Shown: positions 7,547-16,858, counted from the first letter of the stretch. The stretch: 51,439 nucleotides of DNA from Rhodospirillaceae bacterium Spongia-Bin9 (GCA_900197615.1 FZLR01000010.1:1-51439); one strand, 5' to 3'. Program-made: numbers and translations. The notes: a model not told the origin generated them from the sequence alone.

Positions 7547-8287
7547 TTAGTAGATCACCTTGTCGAGGTAGAGCCCGCAGGCCGGGGCCGTCGCGCCGGC
7601 CTTCTTCCGGTCCGCTGCGCGCAGCACCGTGGCCAGCCAGGTGACGGGCTTCTTGCCTTCGCCCACCGGCGTCAGCGTCCCAACGATGTTGCGCACCTGA
7701 TGGTGCAGGAAGGACGGCGCGCGCAGCGCGATCTCGATCTCCTCGCCATAGCGGGAAACCCGGATATCCGTGAGCGTCTTGAGCGGCGAGGCGGCCTGGC
7801 ACTCCGCGGCCCGGAAGCTGGAAAAATCGTGATGGCCGATCAGCGCCAGCGCCGCCTCGTGCATCGCTCCGGCGTCGAGCGGCCGGCCGACCTGCCAGGC
7901 CCGGCCGGCATCGAGGGCGAGCGGCGCGCGGCGGTTGACGATGCGGTAGCGGTAGCGCCGCTCGACGGCGGAAAAGCGGGCGTGGAAGCTGTCGTCGACC
8001 TGCACGGCGTCGGTCACCGCGATGGGCCGGGGTTTCAGGTGGTAGTTGAGCGCTTCCTTGATCCGGAAGGGCTCGGCGTCGCGCGCGATGTCGATGTGGA
8101 CCGCCTGGCCCAGCGCGTGGACGCCCGAATCGGTCCGGCCGGCGGCATTGGCGACGACCCGCTCGCCGCAGAACTTCTCCACGGCCTCCTCGAGGCATTG
8201 CTGGACCGACAGGCCGTTGTCCTGCCTCTGCCAGCCGACGAACGGCCCGCCATCGTATTCCAGGGTCAGCCTGAAACGGCGGGCCAC
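7547..8287 (-). CDS. truA: tRNA pseudouridine(38-40) synthase TruA
   Basis: A 246-residue enzyme that makes pseudouridine at positions 38-40 of the tRNA anticodon stem. The catalytic Asp is in NAAGRTDSGVHALGQ near residue 60, the defining TruA motif; other family blocks are LTLEYDGGPFVGWQRQ at the N-terminus and FLHHQVRNIVGTL in the C-terminal half. The GTG at 8287 gives the conventional start MARRFRLTLEYDG and overlaps the end of fmt by 22 bases, suggesting translational coupling. It is the last gene of a def-fmt-truA operon. Confidence 0.95.
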   Translation of the reverse strand: MARRFRLTLEYDGGPFVGWQRQDNGLSVQQCLEEAVEKFCGERVVANAAGRTDSGVHALGQAVHIDIARDAEPFRIKEALNYHLKPRPIAVTDAVQVDDSFHARFSAVERRYRYRIVNRRAPLALDAGRAWQVGRPLDAGAMHEAALALIGHHDFSSFRAAECQAASPLKTLTDIRVSRYGEEIEIALRAPSFLHHQVRNIVGTLTPVGEGKKPVTWLATVLRAADRKKAGATAPACGLYLDKVIY

Positions 8288-9207
8288 GACAGCACCGTGC
8301 CGGGTGGAATGGCGAAGCCGCGCAGCAGGTCGCGGGCCGCCATCGGCGCCTTGCCCTGGCGTTGCACCAGGCTCGGGCGCAGCGCACCGTCGCCGCAAGC
8401 GACGGTCAGTTCGTTGTCCAGCACGGTTCCCGGCGCGCCGGACCCCTCGGCGAGATCGGCGCGCAGAACCCGGATGCGCTGGCCGCCGGCGTCGAAGAAG
8501 GCGCCGGGCGCGGGATCGAAGGCGCGCACCGTGCGCTCGATCCGGCCGGCCGGCTGCGACCAGTCGATCCGCGCCTCGGCCTTGTCGATCTTGCGAGCGT
8601 AGGTGACGCCGGCTTTCGGCTGGAGCCGCGGCGTCAGGTTGCTGGATCCGGAGCCCTCCAGCCAGGCCAGTGCGTTCACGATCGCCTCGCTGCCCAGCGC
8701 GGCCAGCGCATCATGCAGCGCGCCGCCGGTCGCCGCGCCGGCAATCGCCATGCGCCGTTGCAGCAGGATCGGGCCGCTATCGAGCCCGGCTTCCATCTGC
8801 ATGATCGTCACCCCGGTTTCCGCATCGCCGGCCTGGATCGCCCGCTGGATCGGCGCCGCGCCGCGCCAGCGCGGCAGCAGGGAGGCATGGATATTGAGGC
8901 AGCCCTGGACCGGCGCGTCGAGCACCGCCTGGGGCAGGATCAACCCGTAGGCGGCGACGATGGCGGCTTCCGCTTCGAGGGCGGCAAAGCCGGCGACCGT
9001 CTCCGTTTCGGCAAAACCCGTCGGCGTGCGCACGGGAATGTTCCGTCCCTCGGCCCAGGCCTGGACCGCCGAGCGCCGCACCGCCCGGCCCCGCCCGGCC
9101 CGGCGCGGCGGCTGGGTATATACTGCCGCCATATCGTGACCGGCCGCAACCAGCGCTTTCAGCGCCACCAGGGCGAAATCCGGCGTGCCCATGAAGATCA
9201 GGCGCAT
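8266..9207 (-). CDS. fmt: Methionyl-tRNA formyltransferase
   Basis: A 313-residue enzyme that formylates initiator Met-tRNA using 10-formyltetrahydrofolate. It starts MRLIFMGTPDFALVALKAL, carries the catalytic segment LNIHASLLPRWRGAAPIQRAI and the substrate loop DAETGVTIMQMEAGLDSGPIL, and has the C-terminal OB-like domain. Its length matches E. coli Fmt (315). It lies 52 bases behind def, the deformylase that later removes the same formyl group; this pairing is almost universal. Confidence 0.97.
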   Translation of the reverse strand: MRLIFMGTPDFALVALKALVAAGHDMAAVYTQPPRRAGRGRAVRRSAVQAWAEGRNIPVRTPTGFAETETVAGFAALEAEAAIVAAYGLILPQAVLDAPVQGCLNIHASLLPRWRGAAPIQRAIQAGDAETGVTIMQMEAGLDSGPILLQRRMAIAGAATGGALHDALAALGSEAIVNALAWLEGSGSSNLTPRLQPKAGVTYARKIDKAEARIDWSQPAGRIERTVRAFDPAPGAFFDAGGQRIRVLRADLAEGSGAPGTVLDNELTVACGDGALRPSLVQRQGKAPMAARDLLRGFAIPPGTVLSWPAVSG

Positions 9208-9259
9208 CGTCTCGGCCGCAGGTCGGCGTGAGGCGGCCGGAGCCGCCGGCCCGTCCGGA

Positions 9260-9790
9260 TCACGCAGGCACCGCCTCCTTCGCGGCGAGCTTTTTCTCCT
9301 TCAGCAGCTTGCGCAGGATCATGTTGCGCTTGAGCGCGCTGATGTGATCGATGAACAGGATGCCGTCGAGATGGTCGATCTCGTGCTGAACGCAGGTGGC
9401 GAGCACGCCGTCGGCTTCCAGTTCGCGAATTTCGTTCTCCCGGTCGAGATAGCGCACCCGGACTTCGGCCGGGCGGACGACATCGGCGTAATGCTCCGGC
9501 ACGCTCAGGCAGCCCTCCTCATGGGTGTTGTCATGGTCCGACACCCAGACGACCTCGGGGTCGGCGAGCGCATGCGGCGCGGGCGGGCCATCCTTGTCCG
9601 AAACATCCAGGACGATGACCCGCTTGAGCACGCCGACCTGCGGTGCGGCGAGGCCGATGCCGGGCGCGGCATACATGGTCTCCAGCATGTCGTCCATCAG
9701 CCGGCGAACCTCTTCGTCCACCGTTCCGACGGGCCTGGATTTCTTCTTCAGCCGCGGGTCGGGCGCGGTCAGGATCGGCAGTAGCGCCAT
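9260..9790 (-). CDS. def: Peptide deformylase
   Basis: A 176-residue metalloenzyme that removes the formyl group from new polypeptides. All three motifs are visible: GIGLAAPQVG near residue 45, EEGCLSVP with the metal-binding Cys near residue 93, and QHEIDHLDG with the two His ligands and catalytic Glu near residue 135. The C-terminus is lysine-rich (LLKEKKLAAKEAVPA). It is the first gene of the def-fmt-truA operon and is divergent from rmuC. Confidence 0.97.
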   Translation of the reverse strand: MALLPILTAPDPRLKKKSRPVGTVDEEVRRLMDDMLETMYAAPGIGLAAPQVGVLKRVIVLDVSDKDGPPAPHALADPEVVWVSDHDNTHEEGCLSVPEHYADVVRPAEVRVRYLDRENEIRELEADGVLATCVQHEIDHLDGILFIDHISALKRNMILRKLLKEKKLAAKEAVPA

Positions 9791-9984
9791 CGTTCATTCA
9801 CCCCGGAAGTGGCCGGTTTCAAGGGTTTCTTAACCGGTTGCAGATAGGTCGGGCGGGACGGAAGGTCAACGAATCGGCGCGTCCGGCCGTTTCGTGCGCC
9901 GCGCGAGGAAACGCCGGGAAATGCGCCGGTTTCCGCAAGAATAATCATGGCTGCCGCACGGGCTTGTGATAGGAAAGCCGCGCC

Positions 9985-11079
9985 ATGACCGGACTGGACG
10001 CCAATACGCTGATCGTGCTGGGCGCAGTGGCCTTTCTCGCCCTGATCGTTCTCGTCGTCACCTTGCGCACCGCCCGGGGCCAGACCGAGATCAATACCCG
10101 CCTCAGCGGGCTGGCCGAGCGGCAGGACGGCATCCGCGATTCCCTGAGTACGCGCCTGCAGGACCAGGAGCGGGCCATTTCCGAACGGCTGGAAGGCGTC
10201 AGCCGCCGGGTCGGCGCCAGCCTCGAAACCAGCACGGAAAAGACCGGGGAATCGCTGCAGCAGATCCGCGAGCGGCTGGCCGTGATGGACCGGGCACAGA
10301 AGAAAATCACCGACCTGTCGGAACAGATGGTCGGTCTGGAGAATATTCTGGCCAACAAGCAGGCGCGCGGGGCGTTCGGCGAAATCCAGCTGCACGACCT
10401 GGTCGAGAGCATCATGCCGCCCGGCGCCTTCGCCTTCCAGGCGACGCTCACTAACGGCAAGCGCGCGGATTGCCTGCTCAAACTGCCGAACCCGCCCGGC
10501 CCGATCGCGATCGACGCCAAGTTTCCGCTGGAAAGCTGGCAGCGCCTGCAGAACGCGGCGGACGAGCGGGAGCGGAACGAGGCGGCGCGCGGGTTCAGTG
10601 CCGACGTGCTCAAGCATGTGCGCGATATCCGGGAGAAATATATAGTGCCGGGCGAGACCGGGGACGCTGCGCTGATGTTCCTGCCGTCGGAAAGCGTCTA
10701 TGCCGAACTGCACGCCAACTTCGCCAACGCTGTCGAGCAGAGCTTCCGGGAAAAGGTCTACATCGTCTCGCCGACGACCCTGTGGGCGACGCTCAACACG
10801 GTGCGCGCCGTGTTCCGCGACGTGCGGATGCGCGAGCAGGCCCATCTGATCCAGAAAGAGGTCGAGACCATGATGACCGATGTCGGCCGGCTCGACGACC
10901 GGGTCGGCAAGCTGGCGTCGCATTTCGACCAGGCCCGGCGCGACATCGACCAGATCCAGACTTCGTCGCGCAAGATAGCGAGCCGCGGCGAGAAGATCTC
11001 CGAACTGGATCTCGAAGACGAGGACGGCGCCGCCGGCGGCCCTTCGCCCGGCCGCCTTTCCGCCCCGCCAGCCGGCTGA
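9985..11079 (+). CDS. rmuC: DNA recombination protein RmuC
   Basis: A 364-residue protein with an N-terminal membrane anchor (residues 5-28, TLIVLGAVAFLALIVLVVTL), a coiled-coil of about 80 residues, and the RmuC domain containing GAFGEIQLHDLVE, IAIDAKFPLESW and FLPSESVYAEL. RmuC limits recombination at inverted repeats; its core is a predicted PD-(D/E)XK-like nuclease fold, here with the D-A-K of IDAKFP in the expected place. AGGAAAG before the ATG supports the start. It is transcribed away from def and is probably monocistronic. Confidence 0.92.
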   Translation: MTGLDANTLIVLGAVAFLALIVLVVTLRTARGQTEINTRLSGLAERQDGIRDSLSTRLQDQERAISERLEGVSRRVGASLETSTEKTGESLQQIRERLAVMDRAQKKITDLSEQMVGLENILANKQARGAFGEIQLHDLVESIMPPGAFAFQATLTNGKRADCLLKLPNPPGPIAIDAKFPLESWQRLQNAADERERNEAARGFSADVLKHVRDIREKYIVPGETGDAALMFLPSESVYAELHANFANAVEQSFREKVYIVSPTTLWATLNTVRAVFRDVRMREQAHLIQKEVETMMTDVGRLDDRVGKLASHFDQARRDIDQIQTSSRKIASRGEKISELDLEDEDGAAGGPSPGRLSAPPAG

Positions 11080-11157
11080 AGCACCGTCGCGCGACACTCC
11101 CGCTGCGCCATGCTATCGTCTCGCCCTGCCCTCAAGGCCAGACAACGGAGAGCACCC

Positions 11158-11544
11158 GTGATCAAGACCCATAATCCGGCGGGCATCGCCGGGCCGTTCG
11201 GCCATTACGACCAGGGCGTCGAGGCCGTGAACATCTCGCGCCTGCTGCACGTTTCGGGCCAAGTCGGCGTTTCGCCCGACGGTTCGATCTCGGACGATAT
11301 CGAAGCGCAGATCGAGCAGACCTGGCTCAATATCGAGGCCGTGCTGACCGAGGCCGGCATGACGACGTCCAACATCGTGCGCACCATAACCTACATCCTC
11401 GACGCCGATCCGGTGCCCCTGCTCGCCGCCGCGCGCCGCAGGCATCTCGGCCCGGACTGCAAGAGCGCGTCGACGACATTTATCGTCGCCGGCCTGCTGC
11501 GCCCGGAATGGAAGGTCGAGATCGACGCCGTCGCGGTCGCCTGA
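11158..11544 (+). CDS. RidA (YjgF/YER057c/UK114) family protein, probably without deaminase activity
   Basis: A 128-residue protein of the Rid fold, recognised from GPFGHYDQGVEA, LHVSGQVGVSPDGSI, WLNIEAVLTEAGMTTSNIVRTITYI and the closing KVEIDAVAVA. RidA hydrolyses reactive enamine/imine intermediates using an Arg in a PARxxVEV segment; here the equivalent stretch reads SASTTFIVAGL, so that Arg seems to be replaced by Ser. This would place it among the Rid groups lacking imine deaminase activity. The GTG at 11158 with GGAGAG upstream is preferred over ATG 11110, which adds 16 unconserved residues. Confidence 0.85.
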   Translation: MIKTHNPAGIAGPFGHYDQGVEAVNISRLLHVSGQVGVSPDGSISDDIEAQIEQTWLNIEAVLTEAGMTTSNIVRTITYILDADPVPLLAAARRRHLGPDCKSASTTFIVAGLLRPEWKVEIDAVAVA

Positions 11545-11566
11545 CGGGGCCGGCGGCGCGGGCCGC

Positions 11567-13111
11567 TCAGCCCGCCTCCGCCTCCAGCAGGGCGCGCAGT
11601 TCGGTCTTCAGCACCTTGCCGTAGTTGTTCTTCGGCAGGGCGTCGACGAAGCGGTAGTCCTTGGGCCGCTTGAAGCGGGCGACATTGTCGAGGCACAGCC
11701 GGTCGAGCGCCTGCGGGGTCGGGCCGTCCGCCCCACCGCCTTCGCCGGCGACCACGAAGGCGACGACTTCCTCGCCCCAGTCCTCGTGCGCGCGACCGAC
11801 CACCGAGGCCTCGCGCACGCCCGGATGCTTCAGCAGCACCTCCTCGATCTCGCGCGGATAGATGTTGGTGCCGCCGGAGATGATCATGTCCTTCGAGCGA
11901 TCCTTGAGCGTGAGAAATCCGTCTTCGTCGAAGGCGCCCATGTCGCCGGTATGGAGCCAGCCGCCCTTGAGGGTCGCGGCCGTCGCCTCCGGGTTGTCCC
12001 AGTAGCCGCGCATGACGACGTCGCCACGGCACACGACCTCGCCGATTTCGCCGGCCGGCAGGGCGTTGTCGCCGGCATCGACGACGCGGACCTCGACATC
12101 GGTGCGCGCCACGCCGACGGAGCCGAGCCGCGCCCGGTAGCGCGGATGGCCGCTGTCCGCGTGCATCGCGCGGGTCACGCCGGTGATCGTCATCGGCGCT
12201 TCGCCCTGGCCGTAGATCTGGACGAATTTCGGGCCCAGCAGGTCGATGCCGCGCAGCAGGTCCTCGACATACATCGGCCCGCCGCCATAGACGATCAGCT
12301 TGAGATTGGCGGTGTCCGCTTCGGCGAGGCCGGGATGGTTGAGCAGCCGCACCACCATGGTCGGCGCAAAGAAGAAGCAGGCGCCCGGCCAGCTTTGCAG
12401 CAGGTCCAGCATCTCTGCCGGATCGAAGCCGCCGGACTCGGGGAACACCTGGGCCGCGCCGCGCGCGACATGGGGAATGCCGTAGCAGCCCGAGCCGTGG
12501 GACGCCGGCGCGCAATGGACGATGCAGTCGCCGGGCGCGATATCGCCGACATCGGCGAAATAGTTCATGGTCTGGCTGACCAGGTTGCGGTGGCTGAGGA
12601 TCGCGCCCTTGGGCCGCCCGGTGGTGCCCGAGGTGTAGAACAGCCAGGCCGGATCGTCGGGTTCGACCTCGGCCATCGGCGCCGGCTCGCCCGCCGCCAT
12701 CGCGCGCCACAGGTCGCTGTCGGTCGAGACGATCCGCTCCAGCGTCGCGATCTCGCTGTCGAGCCCGGCGATCGCGGCCTCTTTCCCGCCATCGGTGAAG
12801 CAGACCCGCGTGCCGCTGTTCTCCAGAATGAAGGCGAATTCCTTTCGGTGCAGCTTGGCGTTGACCGGCACGGCGCAGATCCCGGCATGCCAGCACGCGT
12901 ATTCGACGACCATGTAGTCCGGCACGTTGGCCATGACGATCGCCGCCCGGTCGCCCTCTCGCAGGCCGAGCCGCCCGGTCATCTGCCCGGCCATCACTGA
13001 AACCCGCCGGGCGAAGTCGCGATAGGTCGCGACTCGCGCATGGCCCTTGCCCAGCGCCGTCGCGTCCGGGTTCAGAAGGGCGGTGCGGTGAAGGAAGGCA
13101 GCGAGGTTCAT
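11567..13111 (-). CDS. AMP-dependent acyl-CoA synthetase/ligase
   Basis: A 514-residue member of the ANL adenylating family, which joins a carboxylic acid to CoA through an acyl-AMP. The P-loop FYTSGTTGRPKGAILSHRNL, the adenine-binding YGQGEAPMTITGV, the hinge region WLHTGDMGAFDEDG and DRSKDMIISGGTNIYPREIEE, and the catalytic Lys in NNYGKVLKTEL are all present. The substrate cannot be read from the sequence; the length and N-terminus (MNLAAFLHRTALLNPDATAL) resemble long- or medium-chain and aryl-CoA ligases. The ATG at 13111 gives the family N-terminus. It is convergent with the Rid gene and divergent from the M20 hydrolase. Confidence 0.88.
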   Translation of the reverse strand: MNLAAFLHRTALLNPDATALGKGHARVATYRDFARRVSVMAGQMTGRLGLREGDRAAIVMANVPDYMVVEYACWHAGICAVPVNAKLHRKEFAFILENSGTRVCFTDGGKEAAIAGLDSEIATLERIVSTDSDLWRAMAAGEPAPMAEVEPDDPAWLFYTSGTTGRPKGAILSHRNLVSQTMNYFADVGDIAPGDCIVHCAPASHGSGCYGIPHVARGAAQVFPESGGFDPAEMLDLLQSWPGACFFFAPTMVVRLLNHPGLAEADTANLKLIVYGGGPMYVEDLLRGIDLLGPKFVQIYGQGEAPMTITGVTRAMHADSGHPRYRARLGSVGVARTDVEVRVVDAGDNALPAGEIGEVVCRGDVVMRGYWDNPEATAATLKGGWLHTGDMGAFDEDGFLTLKDRSKDMIISGGTNIYPREIEEVLLKHPGVREASVVGRAHEDWGEEVVAFVVAGEGGGADGPTPQALDRLCLDNVARFKRPKDYRFVDALPKNNYGKVLKTELRALLEAEAG

Positions 13112-13268
13112 GATGCCCGTTACTATCCGCCCGCCGCGGTCCAAGGCAAGGCAGGGCTGCGCAAGATGCCGGTTGCGGCCCGGTGCAACGGAGCGCTATT
13201 GCAGCAGGGTCGATTTCCGCCCGGCCGGCGGATGGCGGCGCGCGCACCGATCGGGGAGGAGCCGGGAC

Positions 13269-14513
13269 ATGCAGAACCTGACGATAAACGGCGACCGGCT
13301 GTGGGACTCGCTGATGGAGCTGGCGCAGATCGGCGCGACCGAGAAGGGCGGCGTGTGCCGGCTCGCGCTCACCGACCTCGACCGGGAGGGCCGCGACCTG
13401 TTCATCCGCTGGTGCGAGGCCGCCGGCTGCACGGTGAGCGTCGACCGGGTCGGCAACGTCTTTGCCCGCCGGCCGGGCAGAGACGACTCGCGCCCGCCGG
13501 TGATGACCGGCAGCCATCTCGATTCCCAGCCGACCGGCGGCAAATTCGACGGCGCCTACGGTGTGCTCGCGGGGCTTGAGGTGATCCGCACGCTGAACGA
13601 CCTGGAGATCGAGACCGACGCGCCGGTCGAGGTCGTCGCCTGGACCAACGAGGAGGGCAGCCGCTTCTCGCCGCCGATGATGGGCTCCGGCGCCTTCGCC
13701 GGCGTGTTCAGCGAAGAGGAAATGCTGTCCCGGCCGGACAACGTCACCGGCGACCTGCTCGGCGACGAGCTCAAGCGCATCGGCTACGACGGCGCCGCCG
13801 CAGTCGGCGGCCGCGAGGTCGGCGCCTATTTCGAGGCCCATATCGAGCAGGGCCCGATCCTGGAAAACGAGGAGAAGACGATCGGCGTCGTCACCGGCGC
13901 CCAGGGCCAGCACTGGTACGAGATCACCGTGACCGGGCAGGAGGCCCATGCCGGCCCGACGCCGATGCCCCTGCGCAGGGACGCGCTGGTCGCGGCCTCG
14001 CGAATGATCGACGCAATCAACCGGCTCGGCCACGCCTTCCCGCCCTACGCCTGCGCCACCGTCGGCTTCGTCGACGCCAGCCCGAATTCGCGCAACACGA
14101 TTCCCGGCAGGGTCTTCTTCACCGTCGACCTGCGCCATCCCGACGACGACACGCTGGCGGCGATGAACGACCGGCTGCGCGCCGAGTTTACGGAGATTGC
14201 CGAAGCCGCGGGCTGCAGCGTCGAGATCGTCGACTTCTGGGAATTCCCGGCGACGCCGTTCGACGAGGCCTGCGTCTCCGCCGTGCGCACGGCCGCCGAG
14301 CAGGGCGGCCACAGCTGGCGCGACATCGTCTCCGGCGCCGGCCACGACGCCGTCTACATCGCCCGCGTCGCGCCGACCGGCATGATCTTCATCCCCTGCG
14401 AGGACGGCATCAGCCACAACGAGATCGAGAACGCCACCCCCGAAGACTGCGCCGCCGGCGCCGAGGTGCTGCTGAAAGCGGTGCTGGACCGGGCGGTGGG
14501 AGAATCGGGTTGA
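13269..14513 (+). CDS. M20-family Zn-dependent amidohydrolase (N-carbamoyl-amino-acid hydrolase / allantoate amidohydrolase type)
   Basis: A 414-residue hydrolase of the HyuC/AllC/beta-ureidopropionase group, which cleaves N-carbamoyl or ureido amide bonds. The binuclear metal site is intact: GSHLDSQPTGGKFDGAYG (His and bridging Asp), AWTNEEGSRF (Glu-Glu), and FEAHIEQGPILE (His). The dimerisation-domain segment QGQHWYEITVTGQEAHAGPTPM follows. A GGGGAGGAG ribosome binding site lies 8-16 bases before the ATG. Substrate within the family is undecided; L-carbamoylase and ureidopropionase are both plausible. It directly precedes the defence island. Confidence 0.9.
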   Translation: MQNLTINGDRLWDSLMELAQIGATEKGGVCRLALTDLDREGRDLFIRWCEAAGCTVSVDRVGNVFARRPGRDDSRPPVMTGSHLDSQPTGGKFDGAYGVLAGLEVIRTLNDLEIETDAPVEVVAWTNEEGSRFSPPMMGSGAFAGVFSEEEMLSRPDNVTGDLLGDELKRIGYDGAAAVGGREVGAYFEAHIEQGPILENEEKTIGVVTGAQGQHWYEITVTGQEAHAGPTPMPLRRDALVAASRMIDAINRLGHAFPPYACATVGFVDASPNSRNTIPGRVFFTVDLRHPDDDTLAAMNDRLRAEFTEIAEAAGCSVEIVDFWEFPATPFDEACVSAVRTAAEQGGHSWRDIVSGAGHDAVYIARVAPTGMIFIPCEDGISHNEIENATPEDCAAGAEVLLKAVLDRAVGESG

Positions 14514-14637
14514 TTGGTGGCGAAAACTGACTGAGCGTATTCCTTAGGATCCCCATTCTCAACCTAGCCGACTTCAAGATTATACCAAAACCGGAAAATG
14601 ATGCGGTTTGGCTTGTGGCCGTACCATCGATATGTGG

Positions 14638-15429
14638 CTATCTGATACACGCTAGAAGTTGCATCACTATTCGATAGGCTGGTTCATAGCAGGTAAGTAC
14701 TTGCGGATCGGCGTCAACCTCCCCATGAAGCAGCGCGTTTCTCATCGCATAAATCGTTTCCACCAACCCGGAAAAAAGATCATCCGGATGGCAATGAAAC
14801 TGCGCGGTACCTATAGTTAATATCGGTCCACTCCCTTGGACTAGATCGTGCATCGGACGCGGATTGCAATCGTTGTAAAACTGACGAAGCGTATTGCGCT
14901 GCGAGTACGAAAGATTCGCCAAAAACTCTGGATGTGCATACATCGCATTTGGATCGTACTGATCCTGCGTTATTCGAATTTTATCCTTACGGGTCTGCAA
15001 CGATGTTACGATAACTTCAATTGCCCCTCCCGGCATCTTCGCTGCCTTGAACTCCTGCCCGAATCGTTCCATAGTTTTATCTTGCAGTGGTCGAGGGTTT
15101 ATACAAACAGAACGAAGAGATATCCGCTCGACCACGCTCTTGCGTGTCACCTCGAAATGGATCGCGTCGAGGCTTTGGTGTAGGTCGTAAATCGCTTGCT
15201 TGAGTTTTAGCGCATCCGCAGTGCCATTGTCATTATCCAGCAAGGGTAGCACGTTCCGCCGCGCTGCATTAGGTGCATTTTTTACATACTCTAGCATCGC
15301 GCGTTCTTGCGCCTTACCGGATGCATGCCGATACCATGCGTTAAAGGCGGCCCATGCCTTCACGAAAGGACCGATGTAGTCGATCTCGGCCCTGTTCATC
15401 CAATCGATAGCATGAGGAGGAAGCGGCAT
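14638..15429 (-). CDS. HEPN-motif protein, third gene of the R-M operon
   Basis: A 263-residue protein with no family name I can assign with certainty. Residues 1-60 include the aromatic helix FVKAWAAFNAWYRH, seen in several HEPN-type proteins. Residues 230-235 read RNALLH followed by GE, the Rx4-6H motif that forms the active site of HEPN ribonucleases; it lies in a predicted helix at the C-terminal end. The central part is rich in basic and polar residues. Its ATG shares one base with the stop of the specificity gene (TGATG), so translation is coupled and it belongs functionally to the R-M unit. It may be an RNase effector or a non-catalytic helper. Confidence 0.7.
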   Translation of the reverse strand: MPLPPHAIDWMNRAEIDYIGPFVKAWAAFNAWYRHASGKAQERAMLEYVKNAPNAARRNVLPLLDNDNGTADALKLKQAIYDLHQSLDAIHFEVTRKSVVERISLRSVCINPRPLQDKTMERFGQEFKAAKMPGGAIEVIVTSLQTRKDKIRITQDQYDPNAMYAHPEFLANLSYSQRNTLRQFYNDCNPRPMHDLVQGSGPILTIGTAQFHCHPDDLFSGLVETIYAMRNALLHGEVDADPQVLTCYEPAYRIVMQLLACIR

Positions 15430-16850
15430 CAGCTTGCGTTCCCAGCCTGATCAAGGAAATTGATCGCGGCGGATTCGCCTTCTTCAACCGCGATTTCGAC
15501 GGAACGGGTAGCAATATCAAGTAGACGCCTAGATCGAGATCTTAATTCTTCGCTTCGTTGAAGTTTATTCGTTATTGTTGTTTGAATAGCAGCAGGGATA
15601 AAAGGAACAATAAACTTGTCGATATCTCCTGGATATAACTCTGGCTGAGCGGTTCCGGAGCAGTATCGTTCCGTTTGAAGCCTACCGATGAGTGAATTCA
15701 TGACAAATGCGACGTATTCTGGGTCGCCTTCACTGAGTCGTAGTATGTTTACATGATTGCTAGCAACAGCGGAATTAGAAAACTGAAAATGCGCAGTACG
15801 CCCGATCTTTGCTCCTGTGGTATAAGTGAGAATATCGCCGGACTGTAGCTGTGCCCGTTCATTAATCCTGAGCCACTTTCTGTTAGTTCTCTCAAAGTTC
15901 TCATAGTCGATTCTTGCTTCAAGTATATGACGGCTGTTGACAACGTAGACATTTCCGTCAGGCACGTATTCTGGCTGGAGACCACGCGAATTAAAAAAGC
16001 GGATGTCTCGAATAGTTTTCAACTTCGCTCCGCTTGCCAACAAGCGTTTACGCAATTCATCGAATTTTATCGAGAAAAACTGCGCATCCATCCGCCTGGC
16101 AGCAAATACCTCTTTCGCTCGAGCGGTATAGCTGAGCGGTTTCGGCGGATCCCAACCTGCGAGTCCAAGAGCCGAAAATAGAATGCCTTCCGCCTCGTGA
16201 ACTTGTCTTACGGCGACGTCAGTATATTGAAAAGCCGCTGTGACTGTCGACGCGACTGTTTCGGCAATTTGGGATGATCCCGAAAAAAACGGCAGCTCAC
16301 GAACAAGCGTTATAGTCAAGTGTGGTTGCGTCGTCTGGGAGCTTGAGCGCAACAACATTCGTCGGAAAAATGCCGTGCGAAAATAGGTGAATAGTAGGAG
16401 TCGTTTTGATCTAGATATACAAGACGTATTCAAAAAAATTAAATCACGACTGACAGCTCCTTCGCTCGTAACATAGCCAGTTCGATCAATCGCGCCGCCT
16501 TTCGTAAAGAGTATATCACCCGGCTTTACCGTTTTGAGCGTCAAGAATCGACTGCATATTTCGATAGGAATTCGCGTTGCTTTCTCTACGTCTATAATCC
16601 CTTCAACGTCGCCCACACGGTAAAAGGGCACATCCCCTGTGTCGTAGTATGCTTCGATGCTCGGATAGAATGCACTTGCATCGACGCGTATTCCCAACTC
16701 GCTCGCCGCCTGGAATGTATTCGAATTTTGGCGAACCAACTCAGCGTCAACTAAGTGCTGTTTCTGAAAATATTCTGGATCGTATCTGATCGTTTTTGCG
16801 GCGTTTAGAACAGTTGACATCGAGACAATGGAGACTTCTAGCCCCTCCAA
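15429..16850 (-). CDS. hsdS: Type I-like restriction-modification specificity subunit (HsdS)
   Basis: A protein of about 473 residues with two target recognition domains. The first runs over the segment from YDPEYFQKQHLVDAEL to DIDRTGYVTSEG, with the TRD motif VKPGDILFTKGGAIDRTGY. The second begins at MDAQFFSIKFDELRKRL and contains LQSGDILTYTTGAKIGRTAHF and SGTAQPELYPGDIDKFIVPFIP. Each TRD ends in a helical segment that spaces the domains and sets the two half-sites. The start is uncertain: TTG at 16850, just after the methylase stop at 16859, keeps EGLEVSIVSMSTVL; ATG 16820 is shorter; ATG 16925 would overlap the methylase by 67 bases. Confidence 0.88.
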   Translation of the reverse strand: MEGLEVSIVSMSTVLNAAKTIRYDPEYFQKQHLVDAELVRQNSNTFQAASELGIRVDASAFYPSIEAYYDTGDVPFYRVGDVEGIIDVEKATRIPIEICSRFLTLKTVKPGDILFTKGGAIDRTGYVTSEGAVSRDLIFLNTSCISRSKRLLLFTYFRTAFFRRMLLRSSSQTTQPHLTITLVRELPFFSGSSQIAETVASTVTAAFQYTDVAVRQVHEAEGILFSALGLAGWDPPKPLSYTARAKEVFAARRMDAQFFSIKFDELRKRLLASGAKLKTIRDIRFFNSRGLQPEYVPDGNVYVVNSRHILEARIDYENFERTNRKWLRINERAQLQSGDILTYTTGAKIGRTAHFQFSNSAVASNHVNILRLSEGDPEYVAFVMNSLIGRLQTERYCSGTAQPELYPGDIDKFIVPFIPAAIQTTITNKLQRSEELRSRSRRLLDIATRSVEIAVEEGESAAINFLDQAGNAS

Positions 16851-16858
16851 CAGTCCGC

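Noticed and set aside
11391-14417. Open frame of about 1000 codons on the minus strand across the acyl-CoA ligase and M20 hydrolase
   Set aside because: It is out of frame with the well-supported ligase and antisense to the hydrolase; it has no motifs.
14514-14640. Attachment site or tRNA fragment at the left island edge
   Set aside because: No tRNA-like 3' end and no direct repeat shared with 18887-18990 could be found by eye.
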